Origin: Planotetraspora thailandica
GTDB taxonomy: Bacteria; Actinomycetota; Actinomycetes; Streptosporangiales; Streptosporangiaceae
DNA length: 64,000 nt
Assembly (NCBI RefSeq): GCF_016863335.1
Contig: NZ_BOOR01000010.1
Span: forward strand, 290,085-354,084
Direction: 5' to 3'
Made by a program: the position numbers and the translations under genes. This document shows positions 51,150-59,707 of this stretch, in pieces. A model generated the notes under the pieces. The model worked only from the letters and a program-made list of their open reading frames with translations. It searched no databases and was not told the DNA's origin. The stretch's first letter is position 1. Every line of letters begins with the position of its first letter.

Positions 51150-52370
51150 ATGGGGCGAAGCTGGGAAACTCGGAAACCCCTTATTTTCTGGGCCGCCGGC
51201 GTCGTCGCCTATATGGTCGCCGTCTTCCACCGGCAGTCGCTCGGCGTCACCGGGATCGACGCGCAGGCGCGGTTCCATGTCGGCGCCGCAGGACTCGCCT
51301 CCCTGGCCATGCTGCAACTGCTCGTCTACGCGGCGATGCAGATCCCGGTCGGGCTGCTGGTCGACCGGCTTGGCTCCAAGCGCATGCTCCTGACAGGCGC
51401 CACGGTCATGGCGCTCGGACAGCTCGTCTTCGCGGCGGCGACAACCCTTCCGGGCGCGGCGGCCGGCCGGATCCTGGTCGGCTGCGGCGACGCGATGACG
51501 TTCATCAGTGTGATCCGCATCGTCAACCTGTGGTTCCCGCCACGGCGAAATCCCCTGATCGTCCAGATCACCGGCCTCCTGGGGCAGATCGGCGCGGTCG
51601 CCTCGGCCGTACCGCTGATCACCTCGCTGCACGCCCACGGCTGGACGCCTACCTTCCTCGGCGCCGCCGCACTCGGCGTCGTCTCGGCGCTCGTGGTGGG
51701 CGTGGCCCTGCGCGACCGCACGCGTGACAGCGGTACGGCGGCGCTCGGGCTGCGGGCGGCCTGGGCCGAGCCCGGCACCCGGCTCGGCATGTGGACCCAT
51801 GCCGCCACCCAGTCGTCGGCCGCCGCGTTCACCCTGCTGTGGGGTTATCCCTTTCTGGTGGAGGGCCAGGGCCTGACCCCGCGGACCGCCGGCGTGCTGC
51901 TGACCACGCTCACCGCCCTTTCCATGGCCTGCGGCCCCGCCCTCGGCTACCTGGCGGGCCGCTTCCCCCTGCGGCGGTCCTGGATGGTGCTGACCATCGT
52001 GGCCGCCACCGGCGGAGCATGGACGGTCGTGCTCCTGTGGAAGGGGCCGGTGCCCCTGTGGATGCTCGTCCTGCTGATGGTCGCCATGGCGACCAACGGG
52101 CCCGGTTCGGTCATCGGCTTCGACTTCGCCCGCACGTTCAACCCGGCCAAACGCATCGGAGTCGCCACCGGCATCGTCAACGGAGGCGGCTTCGTCGCGT
52201 CCGTTGCGTTGATCGCCCTGATCGGGATCTCGATGGACCTTCAGGGCGACTACCGCTGGGCCTTCGCCGTGCAGTATCCGATCTGGATCTTCGGGGCAAT
52301 CCAGGTGCTGCGCTATCGGGCCAAGGCCCGTCGTCTGCCCCGCCTGCGACTGGCGACGGGCAACGCCTGA
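51150..52370 (+). CDS. Major facilitator superfamily transporter
   Basis: 406 residues, 11-12 membrane segments. The MFS loop motif between segments 2 and 3 is GLLVDRLGSKRMLLTGATVM; a charged FHRQSLGVTG follows the first segment, and RIVNLWFPPRRNPL resembles the A-motif-like loop of NNP/organic-anion transporters. Substrate unknown. The ATG at 51150 has no clear ribosome site. A perfect inverted repeat upstream suggests local repression. The gene ends 27 bp before repeat array 2. Confidence 0.88.
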   Translation: MGRSWETRKPLIFWAAGVVAYMVAVFHRQSLGVTGIDAQARFHVGAAGLASLAMLQLLVYAAMQIPVGLLVDRLGSKRMLLTGATVMALGQLVFAAATTLPGAAAGRILVGCGDAMTFISVIRIVNLWFPPRRNPLIVQITGLLGQIGAVASAVPLITSLHAHGWTPTFLGAAALGVVSALVVGVALRDRTRDSGTAALGLRAAWAEPGTRLGMWTHAATQSSAAAFTLLWGYPFLVEGQGLTPRTAGVLLTTLTALSMACGPALGYLAGRFPLRRSWMVLTIVAATGGAWTVVLLWKGPVPLWMLVLLMVAMATNGPGSVIGFDFARTFNPAKRIGVATGIVNGGGFVASVALIALIGISMDLQGDYRWAFAVQYPIWIFGAIQVLRYRAKARRLPRLRLATGNA

Positions 52371-52397
52371 CCCCCAACCTGGCCCCCCAACCTGGGC

Positions 52398-52723
52398 GTG
52401 ATCATGCAGAAGTTCGGGGAAGTGCCGCCTGACCTGGAAGTTTCGAATTCGTGATCATGCAGAAGTTCGGTAAAACACCGCTCGACCTGCGCCATCACGA
52501 TTCGTGATCATGCAGTGAGCGCCTCGTCGCCCCTACGGCAACCGCAACCACATGTGCATGATCGCGACAGGAGTATGGCCTGGTCGCAGCCTTTTCCACG
52601 AAGATCTGCATGATCACGATAGGCATTCATGCACGTCAGGCCACAGATCACCGAACTTCTGCATGATCACGGGCAGCGTTTGCGCACGTCCGGAGGCCGA
52701 TCGCCGAACTTCTGCATGATCAC
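52398..52723. repeat. Inverted 53-bp-period repeat array 2
   Basis: Same motif as array 1: GTGATCATGCAGAAGTTCG starts at 52398 and 52451, a shortened copy at 52504 (53-bp steps). After a centre near 52535 the complement ends at 52565 (short, one change), 52617 (degenerate), 52670 and 52723 (steps 52, 53, 53). The array fills the gap between the convergent MFS and metE genes, and its last copy supplies the metE stop codon. The symmetrical layout, with degenerate copies next to the centre, is the same as in array 1. Confidence 0.9.
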
Positions 52724-55014
52724 GCCCCGGGGTTTCCAAGGCCCCCGGGGTTTCCAGGGGCCCCAGGGTTTCCAGGGTTCCCCGAGTTCCCCGAGTTCCC
52801 GAGGTGCCCCGGGTCGCGGAGGCGACGGGCGGCTGTGACGACGTTGGTGAGGGCCGCCTCCACCTGGGCGTACGTGCGGGTCTTCAGCCCGCAGTCGGGA
52901 TTGACCCAGACCCTTCCGGCGGGCAGCGCGCGCAGCGCCGCCCTCAACCCGTCCTCGATCTCGTCCACACCCGGCACACGCGGCGAATGGATGTCGTACA
53001 CCCCGGGGCCGAGCCCCCGCTCGAAACCGCCGATCGCGGGCTCCCCGAGGATGCGCGCGCCAGAACGGGCCGACTCGATGGTCGTCACGTCGGCGTCGAG
53101 GCCGTCGATCGCCGTCAGGATCTGGTCGGCGTCCGAATAGCACAGGTGGGTGTGAATCTGCGTGCGGTCGGCCGCCCCCGACGTCGCCCGCCGGTAGCCC
53201 GCCACGGCCCACTCCAGGTAGGCCTTCTGCTCCGGCGCCCGAAGCGGCATGAGCTCGCGCAGCGCCGGCTCGTCGACCTGGATGACGGCGGCCCCCGCGG
53301 CTTCCAGGTCGTGCACCTCCTCCGCGATCGCGTCCGCGACCTGGAAGACCACGTCGCGCAGCGGCAGGTCGTCACGTACGAACGACCAGGCGACGATGGT
53401 CACGGGGCCGGTCAGCATGCCCTTCACGGGCTTGTCCGTCAGCGACTGCGCATAGCGGATCCACCGTACGGTGATCGGACCCGGCCGCCGCACGTCGCCG
53501 TGCAGGATGGGCGGGCGGGTGCAGCGGGAGCCGTACGACTGAACCCAGCCGTTCCGGGTGACCGCAAAACCGTCGAGATGCTCGGCGAAATACTGCACCA
53601 TGTCGTTGCGCTCGGGCTCCCCGTGCACGAGCACGTCGAGGCCGAGCCGTTCCTGCAACGCGACGACTCGGGCGATCTCCGCCCGCACCAGCTCGTCGTA
53701 GGCGGCCTCGTCGAGGTCTCCGGCGGTGAGCGCGGCCCGGGCCTCACGCAGCTCCCCGGTCTGCGGGAACGAGCCGATCGTGGTGACCGGCAGCACCGGC
53801 AGCCGCAGGCGCTCGGCCTGCGCCGCCGCCCGCACCACATAAGGGCTTCTGCTCTTCACCGAGGGCGTGTCCGTCACAGCGGCGACCGCAGGAGTCGCCT
53901 CGTCGCCGGACCCCACAGCCGGGGAGGCGGCCAGGCGCCCGGCGAGCTCCACCACCTCGGCCACCTTCTGCTCGGCGAAGGCGAGCCTGCGCCGCACCGC
54001 GGGGTCGAGGTCCGGTTCGAGCTCCACGTCGTACGGCACGTGCAGCAACGAGCACGAGGTGCCGACGACCACCTGCGCGGCCTGCTCCCGTACGGCACGG
54101 AGCCCCGCCAGAGCACGGTCCTGATCGGTGCGCCACACGTCACGGCCGGAGACCACTCCCGCGACGACGACCTTGTCCGCCAGCTCGGCCAGGCGCGGAA
54201 CGCCGCCGCGGACCAGGTCGAGACCGATCGCCTCGACCGGCGTGCCCGCGAGCACGGGCAGTGCGCCGCCGAGATCCCCGAAGTAGGACGCCACGAACAG
54301 CGCCGGGCGCGCCGACAGGGCCCCGAGCCGGTCGTAGGCCGCCTTGACCGCGTCGAGCTCGGCCTCGGTGCGGTCCATGACGAGTGCGGGCTCGTCGAGC
54401 TGCACCCACGCGACACCCTCCCCGGCGAGGGCGGCGAGCAGCTGCTCGTAGACGTCGAGCACGTCGTGCAGCCGGTCGAGCGGCGAGAAGCCGGCGGGGC
54501 TGCCCGGCGCCCCCTGGGACAGCAGCAGGAAGGTGACCGGGCCGAGCAGCACAGGCCGGGTCTCCAGGCCGAGTTCGCGCGCCTCCCGCACCTCAGAGAG
54601 CGGCTTGCGGGCGTCGAGCCGGAAGACGGTGTCCGGCCCGATCTCCGGCACGATGTAGTGGTAGTTGGTGTCGAACCACTTCGTCATGCGCAGGGGCGCG
54701 ATGCCGTCGGCGCCGCGGGCCATCGCGAAATAGGGGTCGGCGGCGGTCAGGAACCTGTCGGGTACGGCTCCGAGCAGCACCGCCGTGTCGAGCACCTGGT
54801 CATAGAGCGAGAACGTGTTGGACGGCAGCGCCCCCAGCCCGAGCTTGTCCAGCCGCCGCCACGTCTCGGCCCGCAGCCGCCGGGCCACCCCTTCGAGGTC
54901 GTCGCGCGTCGATCGGCCGTCCCAGTACGACTCCAGGGCCCGCTTGAGCTCGCGGCGGGGCCCGATCCTCGGATATCCGAGCACGGTGGAGGCGGGAAAG
55001 GTCGGCGCGGTCAT
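52720..55014 (-). CDS. metE: Cobalamin-independent methionine synthase MetE with an extra C-terminal tail
   Basis: 764 residues. Zinc ligands are visible in THLCYSD (His and Cys), TIESARS (Glu) and NPDCGLKTR (Cys); the N-terminal half has [11 protein letters not shown] and [12 protein letters not shown]. It transfers methyl from 5-methyl-THF-polyglutamate to homocysteine. Normal MetE ends soon after the final helix ([10 protein letters not shown]), but here about 31 residues of Gly-Asn-Pro-Gly repeats follow ([20 protein letters not shown]) and the stop lies inside repeat array 2. No B12 riboswitch is seen upstream, unlike at nrdAB. ATG 55014. Confidence 0.93.
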   Translation of the reverse strand: MTAPTFPASTVLGYPRIGPRRELKRALESYWDGRSTRDDLEGVARRLRAETWRRLDKLGLGALPSNTFSLYDQVLDTAVLLGAVPDRFLTAADPYFAMARGADGIAPLRMTKWFDTNYHYIVPEIGPDTVFRLDARKPLSEVREARELGLETRPVLLGPVTFLLLSQGAPGSPAGFSPLDRLHDVLDVYEQLLAALAGEGVAWVQLDEPALVMDRTEAELDAVKAAYDRLGALSARPALFVASYFGDLGGALPVLAGTPVEAIGLDLVRGGVPRLAELADKVVVAGVVSGRDVWRTDQDRALAGLRAVREQAAQVVVGTSCSLLHVPYDVELEPDLDPAVRRRLAFAEQKVAEVVELAGRLAASPAVGSGDEATPAVAAVTDTPSVKSRSPYVVRAAAQAERLRLPVLPVTTIGSFPQTGELREARAALTAGDLDEAAYDELVRAEIARVVALQERLGLDVLVHGEPERNDMVQYFAEHLDGFAVTRNGWVQSYGSRCTRPPILHGDVRRPGPITVRWIRYAQSLTDKPVKGMLTGPVTIVAWSFVRDDLPLRDVVFQVADAIAEEVHDLEAAGAAVIQVDEPALRELMPLRAPEQKAYLEWAVAGYRRATSGAADRTQIHTHLCYSDADQILTAIDGLDADVTTIESARSGARILGEPAIGGFERGLGPGVYDIHSPRVPGVDEIEDGLRAALRALPAGRVWVNPDCGLKTRTYAQVEAALTNVVTAARRLRDPGHLGNSGNSGNPGNPGAPGNPGGLGNPGA

Positions 55015-55180
55015 GCTGGGCTCCTTGGCCGTTCAGGTGATTCGGTCGCACGCATCCTGCCCAGCCGCCCGGCCACGGGATACAACCCATTGACGCTGCT
55101 TATGGATGGCTTTTTGCGAGAGCCGCGCACGAAAAGTCCACGCTGAGCGTCTGACAGGTGGGCCATAGAAAGGAACGTAG

Positions 55181-55387
55181 TTGCTCGACATATTGGTCTC
55201 CATGCTCATCAACATGCTGATCAACATGGTGGGCGTGCTCGGGGAGCTGATTCCTCTTCCACGTCGCCTGGAGCGCAGGCTCACCAAGGGCTACCGGGCC
55301 AAGCACGCCGCGGACAGGCCGCGACCTGTGCCGGAGGAGCCGTTGCCCCACCTGTTCAGGCCACCGGAGGATAACGACCGCTTATAG
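55181..55387 (+). CDS. Small protein with amphipathic N-terminus
   Basis: 68 residues, TTG start with GGA upstream (AAAGGAACGTAG). The first 20 residues are hydrophobic with a repeated unit (MLINMLINMVGVLGELIP), then a basic region (RRLERRLTKGYRAKHA) and a Pro-rich acidic end. No family recognised. The N-terminal repeat comes from a 12-bp duplication. It lies between divergent metE and the LysR gene, 20 bp before the latter, and may be a leader or small membrane-associated peptide. Coding status is uncertain. Confidence 0.45.
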   Translation: MLDILVSMLINMLINMVGVLGELIPLPRRLERRLTKGYRAKHAADRPRPVPEEPLPHLFRPPEDNDRL

Positions 55388-55407
55388 AACCGGGGTCATA
55401 CTGAAGC

Positions 55408-56304
55408 GTGGACCCCGGCCATCCGCTGCGCGACATCCGCTGCTTCGCCATGGTCGCCCGGCACCTCAGCTTCTCGCGCGCCGCCGCCGAACTCGGCGTC
55501 TCCCAGCCCGCGGCGAGCCAGGCCGTTGGCCGTCTCGAACGATCCCTGGGCGTGCGCCTGTTCGAGCGCACCAGCCGCGACGTGCGGCTCTCCCCCGCCG
55601 GTACGGCACTGCTGCCCGCGGCGGAGGCCCTCCTGGAAGCGGCAGCGAGGTTCACCGCCGAGGCGGCACGTCTGGCCGTACCGGCCGCCCCGGTCGTACG
55701 GCTGGCCTACGTGCCGCTCGTCGGCGGCCTGGCGGCACGTGTCGCCCGCCGCCTGAGCCGCAGGCGGTCCCCGATCACCGTTGAGCTCCAGCCGCGCGGC
55801 CGGAGGGACGCGGTCGCCGCCCTCACGAGCGGGGAGGCGACGGCGGCGATCATCAACTCGCCGTTCCCGCTGCACCTGACGACGGCGGCCAGATTTCACG
55901 TGCCGGTGACGCACCTGGCCGTCCCCGACGGCGACCCGCTCGCGGGGGCCGCACGCGTGGCCCTGCCGCGTCTCGCCCACCACACGTTCGTGGTGCCGCG
56001 TGACCGCCCGCCCGGAGGGATGTGGGCCAAGCTGGCCGCGGGGCTGCCCGCCGACCGGCTCCACGCCGTGGCCGGCGACCTCGACGACTTCGCCGCGGCG
56101 CTCGATCTCGTCGCGGCCGGGGCCGGACTGCTGGCGACGCCGTCGCTGCTGGTCACGTCGATCCGCCGCCAGGACATCCGTTTCGTGCCGCTCGACTCCG
56201 ACGACCTGCGCATGACCTTCGGGCTCGCCTGGCCTGGCGACCGCCCGTCGCCGGAGTTGATGGCCCTCGTGCAGGCCACGCAGGAGTGCCTGTGGACCCG
56301 CTGA
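55408..56304 (+). CDS. LysR-family transcriptional regulator
   Basis: 298 residues, GTG start. The helix-turn-helix is complete (RHLSFSRAAAELGVSQPAAS then QAVGRLERSLGVRLFERTSR), and the effector domain follows with ITVELQPRG and a late FVPLDSDDLRM. The effector is unknown. It points away from metE with only the small gene between; a MetR-like role on metE is possible but the sequence does not show it. It is convergent with the aldo/keto reductase, 4 bp between stops. Confidence 0.9.
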   Translation: MDPGHPLRDIRCFAMVARHLSFSRAAAELGVSQPAASQAVGRLERSLGVRLFERTSRDVRLSPAGTALLPAAEALLEAAARFTAEAARLAVPAAPVVRLAYVPLVGGLAARVARRLSRRRSPITVELQPRGRRDAVAALTSGEATAAIINSPFPLHLTTAARFHVPVTHLAVPDGDPLAGAARVALPRLAHHTFVVPRDRPPGGMWAKLAAGLPADRLHAVAGDLDDFAAALDLVAAGAGLLATPSLLVTSIRRQDIRFVPLDSDDLRMTFGLAWPGDRPSPELMALVQATQECLWTR

Positions 56305-56308
56305 ACCC

Positions 56309-57283
56309 TCATCCGGAGATCTGGTCCAGATGGTCGAGAACCGCGTCCGGCAGGTCATAGGCGAGCCCCGCGAGGTTGGCGTGGAGTTGGTCGACCGTGC
56401 GGGGGCCGATGATGACCGAGGTGACGCCGGGCCGCCTCGACACCCATGACAGGGCCACGGTGGCGGGGGTGACTCCGAGCCCAGCGGCCGTCTTGACGAC
56501 CTCACCGGCGATGCCGAGGTCGCGGTCGTTGAGCATCGCGTCGCCCCAGGCTTGGGCGAGGGGCATCGACGACGCCTTCAGCCGGGCTGCCCGCGAGCCT
56601 TCCTCCGGTGTGCCGGCCTGGCCGTACCGGCCGGTGAGCACACCGCCGCCCAGGGGAGACCAGATCATCGTGCCGAGCCCGTGACGGTCGCAGGTGGGGA
56701 GGATCTCCGCCTCGATCTCCCGGTGGAGCAGGGAGTACTGAGGCTGGAGGCTGATGAACGAGGTGCCGCCCGCGCGCTGCGCCGCCCACTGTGACTCCAC
56801 GATTTGCGCAGCGGTGAAGTTCGAGCAGCCGAGATAACGCACTTTGCCCGAGCGCACGAAGCCGTCCAGCGTCGCCATGGTCTCCTCGATCGGAGTGGAT
56901 TCGTCCCACTGATGGCACTGGTAGAGATCGATGTGGTCCGTGCCGAGCCTGCGCAGGCTCGCCTCCAGCGCCCGCGTGAGGTGCGCCCGGGACAGCCCTC
57001 TGTCGTTGGGCCCAGGGCCCTGCGGCAGGAACGCCTTGGTCGCCAGGACGACCTCGTCACGCCTGCGCCGTACGGCACGGCCGACGATCTCCTCGGACTC
57101 TCCGCCTGTATAGCCGTCGGCGGTGTCGAAGAAGTTGCCCCCCGCGTCGAGGAACGCGGAGACGATGCCGGCGGCGTCCTCCTCACGGCAGATGGCGACG
57201 CCGTCCAAGGTGCCGAAGTTCATGGTGCCCAGGCACGCTGAGGACACTTTGAGACCCGAGTGGCCGAGCGTCGCGTACCGCAT
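56309..57283 (-). CDS. Aldo/keto reductase
   Basis: 324 residues, TIM barrel. The catalytic tetrad is Asp and Tyr in FFDTADGYTGGESE, Lys in LATKAF and His in LYQCHQWD; the NADPH site includes SVIIGPRTVDQL. It resembles the YajO/Tas-like group that reduces aldehydes and sugar ketones. ATG 57283 follows GAAGGAGGC-like purines. It is divergent from a TetR regulator across a double palindrome, which probably controls both. Confidence 0.92.
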   Translation of the reverse strand: MRYATLGHSGLKVSSACLGTMNFGTLDGVAICREEDAAGIVSAFLDAGGNFFDTADGYTGGESEEIVGRAVRRRRDEVVLATKAFLPQGPGPNDRGLSRAHLTRALEASLRRLGTDHIDLYQCHQWDESTPIEETMATLDGFVRSGKVRYLGCSNFTAAQIVESQWAAQRAGGTSFISLQPQYSLLHREIEAEILPTCDRHGLGTMIWSPLGGGVLTGRYGQAGTPEEGSRAARLKASSMPLAQAWGDAMLNDRDLGIAGEVVKTAAGLGVTPATVALSWVSRRPGVTSVIIGPRTVDQLHANLAGLAYDLPDAVLDHLDQISG

Positions 57284-57320
57284 CGCGGCCTCCTTCACTG
57301 TGGATCGACCGATTAGAATC

Positions 57321-57357
57321 GGAACAACTGTTCCGGAACATACGGAACAGTTGTTCC
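57321..57357. promoter_or_regulatory. Double-palindrome TetR operator
   Basis: Perfect 15-bp arms (57321-57335, 57343-57357) separated by 7 bp. Each arm is itself near-palindromic (GGAACA-AC-TGTTCC and GGAACA-GT-TGTTCC), so two TetR dimers could bind 22 bp apart, about two helical turns. It lies between the divergent aldo/keto reductase and TetR genes. Confidence 0.85.
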
Positions 57358-57374
57358 GGATGTCAAGGAGGGCG

Positions 57375-57947
57375 ATGAGCGGGGAGGCCAGGCCGTTGCG
57401 TGCCGACGCGCAGCGCAACCGCACGCGGGTGCTTGAGGCGGCCGAGGCCGTGCTCGCCCGGGACGGGCTGTCCGCCTCGATGCGGGCGATCGCCCAGAAG
57501 GCCGGAGTGGGGTTGGGCACGATCTACCGGCACTTCCCCACCCAGGAAGACCTCTACCGGGCGATCGTCACCGACCGCACCCGGCGCCTCGCCGAGGAGG
57601 CGCACACCCTGTCAGCTGCCGAGGATCCGGGGGCGGCCTTCTTCGCGTTCTTCACACGGATCGTCGTCAACGCGGCGCGCAACAAGCCGATGGCCGACAT
57701 CCTGGTCGGCTCCGGCGTCGATCCCAAGGCCGCCATGGCAGAGGGCGCCCCAGACATGAGGAGCGCCATCGAGACGCTGCTGGTGAACGCCCAGAAGGCC
57801 GGTGCCGTACGACAGGACCTGCGAATGCCGGAGCTGCTGGCCCTGCTCGCCGGAGCCTGCCTTGTCGCGGAACGCAACCAGTGGAGCGACGAACTGCGCG
57901 ACCGGGCGCTGGGCATCCTCTTCGACGGACTGCGCCCCAACCACTGA
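57375..57947 (+). CDS. TetR-family regulator
   Basis: 190 residues. The N-terminal helix-turn-helix is RVLEAAEAVLARDGLSASMR with AQKAGVGLGTIYRHFPTQED; the C-terminal helices form the ligand pocket and dimer face. AAGGAGG before ATG 57375 makes this start better than ATG 57360. It likely represses the divergent aldo/keto reductase and itself through the double palindrome at 57321. Inducer unknown. It converges on the metallo-hydrolase gene, 9 bp between stops. Confidence 0.92.
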   Translation: MSGEARPLRADAQRNRTRVLEAAEAVLARDGLSASMRAIAQKAGVGLGTIYRHFPTQEDLYRAIVTDRTRRLAEEAHTLSAAEDPGAAFFAFFTRIVVNAARNKPMADILVGSGVDPKAAMAEGAPDMRSAIETLLVNAQKAGAVRQDLRMPELLALLAGACLVAERNQWSDELRDRALGILFDGLRPNH

Positions 57948-57956
57948 CCCGGGAGT

Positions 57957-58688
57957 TCAGGGAACGGTGACGAACGGCTCGGAAAAGTGGCCGGGCGCGA
58001 TGACCCCGGCACGGCCGAGGATGGCCACACGGGTGCGCACGGCCTGCTCGGGGTCCTCGTCGTACACGTAGGTGATCGTGGGGTCGGCCAGTTGCACCGG
58101 GTGGAGCAGGGCGTCGCCGGTCACCATCAGGTCGCCCACCTCCACGCACTGGTGTCCTGGAGTGTGCCCGGGGGCGTGAACCACGCGGGCCCCCGGCACC
58201 AGGCCCGCGTCGCCGTCCACGACCTCGATCGTGTCCCGCAGCGGCTCGACGACCTCCCGGAGCATCGGGCGCGTGACCCAGTCGAGTTCGGCCCGCTGGA
58301 TCACGTGGCGTGCGTTGGGGAAGACCGGCTCCGCCGCCGCGACGCACCCGCTCGCGTGGTCGGTGTGCAGGTGGGTGAGGACGACCACGTCCACGTCGGC
58401 GGGGGCGACGCCCACGGCGGCCAGCCCCTCCTGCAGCCTGCCGGGCACGGGCGCCCACGCGGCAGCGGGCGAGCCCGCATCGCCGATCCCGGTGTCCACC
58501 AGGACCGTACGGCCGGCCGACCGCAGCAGGTAGCAGTGGAAATGCAGCACCCACGTGGCGCCGTCGGGAAACGACCCCCCGGGGAACATGTCCGGCAGCG
58601 GCTTGCCGACGCCCGGTCCCATCGGCCCCACGGCATCGCAGATCGGAATGATCTCGACACCGGACACGATCCTCGGCTCGTAGGTCAT
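57957..58688 (-). CDS. Metallo-beta-lactamase-fold hydrolase
   Basis: 243 residues. Zinc motif HLHTDH in LTHLHTDHASGC near residue 103, APGHTPGH, the bridging Asp in TGDALL and a C-terminal APGHF. It is a lactonase/glyoxalase-like hydrolase, different from the one at 32602. ATG 58688 is chosen because the family opens at this point; the open frame extends to 58934 without support. It is divergent from the RlmA-like gene, 73 bp apart. Substrate unknown. Confidence 0.87.
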   Translation of the reverse strand: MTYEPRIVSGVEIIPICDAVGPMGPGVGKPLPDMFPGGSFPDGATWVLHFHCYLLRSAGRTVLVDTGIGDAGSPAAAWAPVPGRLQEGLAAVGVAPADVDVVVLTHLHTDHASGCVAAAEPVFPNARHVIQRAELDWVTRPMLREVVEPLRDTIEVVDGDAGLVPGARVVHAPGHTPGHQCVEVGDLMVTGDALLHPVQLADPTITYVYDEDPEQAVRTRVAILGRAGVIAPGHFSEPFVTVP

Positions 58689-58761
58689 TTTCCACACAAT
58701 ATGGCTCAGCCGACGACGAACCCCAAGAACCCGAGCGGCCGGGAGCGGCGATGATGGACGG

Positions 58762-59607
58762 ATGCTCGCCGACGTCATCGATCTTCTGTTGTGCCCGGTC
58801 TGCGGCGCCCGGCCGTCCCTCGTGCCGGGCGCGGTCCGCTGCGGAAACGGGCACGTCTTCGACGTCGCCCGGCAGGGATACGTCAGCCTGCTCACCGGGT
58901 CGGCCGCGCCGGGGACGGCCGACACGGCCGCCATGGTCGCGGCCCGCGACGCCTTCCTGTCCGCGGGTCACTACGCGCCGCTGGCCGACGCGGTCATCCG
59001 GCTGTGCGCCCCGGCCCTCCCAGGCACGGCCGGGGTGATCGCGGACGCCGGGGCGGGCACAGGCCACTACCTGGCCGCGGCGCTCACCGGGACCGGCGGG
59101 CAGGCCGTGGGGCTCGCACTCGACGTGTCCAAGCACGCGATCAAGCGGGCCGCGCGGGCACATCCCCGGATCGGCGCGGTCGTCGCCGACGTGTGGCGGC
59201 CGCTGCCCGTCCGGGACGCGTGCGCCGACGTGCTGCTCAACGTCTTCGCCCCGCGCAACGCCGCCGAGTTCGCCCGTGTGCTCAAGCCCGGCGGCACGCT
59301 CATCGTCGTCACGCCTGCCCCCGGCCACCTGCGCCCGCTCGTCGAACGGCTCGGCCTGCTTTCCGTCGACGAGGACAAGGACCGCAGGCTCGGCGAGACT
59401 CTGGGCGGGCGGTTCGCGCGAGCCGTACAGGAGGATCTGGACATCCCGCTGAGGCTCGGCCATGACGCCGTCGAGGCCGTGGTCGGCATGGGTCCGAGCG
59501 CGTGGCACACCGGCACGGACGACCTCCGCAAGAAGATCGCCGCCTTGCCCGATCCGGTCCAGGTCACCGCGTCCTTCCGCATCTCCACTTGGACGACACG
59601 GGCGTGA
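58762..59607 (+). CDS. RlmA-type 23S rRNA (guanine-N1) methyltransferase
   Basis: 281 residues. The N-terminal zinc finger has C11, C14, C27 and H31 (CPVCGA... RCGNGH), followed by FDVARQGYVSLLTG, the family hallmark. The S-adenosylmethionine site is IADAGAGTGHYLAAAL with LALDVSKHAIKRAA, and VFAPRNAAEFARVLKPGG the post-motif. RlmA(I/II) enzymes methylate G745/G748 of 23S rRNA; the II type (TlrB) gives tylosin/mycinamicin resistance with a second methylase. I cannot tell the subtype from sequence alone. Single gene. Confidence 0.9.
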   Translation: MLADVIDLLLCPVCGARPSLVPGAVRCGNGHVFDVARQGYVSLLTGSAAPGTADTAAMVAARDAFLSAGHYAPLADAVIRLCAPALPGTAGVIADAGAGTGHYLAAALTGTGGQAVGLALDVSKHAIKRAARAHPRIGAVVADVWRPLPVRDACADVLLNVFAPRNAAEFARVLKPGGTLIVVTPAPGHLRPLVERLGLLSVDEDKDRRLGETLGGRFARAVQEDLDIPLRLGHDAVEAVVGMGPSAWHTGTDDLRKKIAALPDPVQVTASFRISTWTTRA

Positions 59608-59707
59608 TCCACGACAAAACCGCGCGAACATCAGCGATTTGTCGGTCTTTTTCCACAACGACGGGACATACTTGACGGCGACCCCGCTGGAGCACAGGGG
59701 AGGGCCG

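Noticed and set aside
55015..55180. Cobalamin riboswitch upstream of metE
   Set aside because: The gap is short and I could not find the B12 core blocks that are clear at nrdA.
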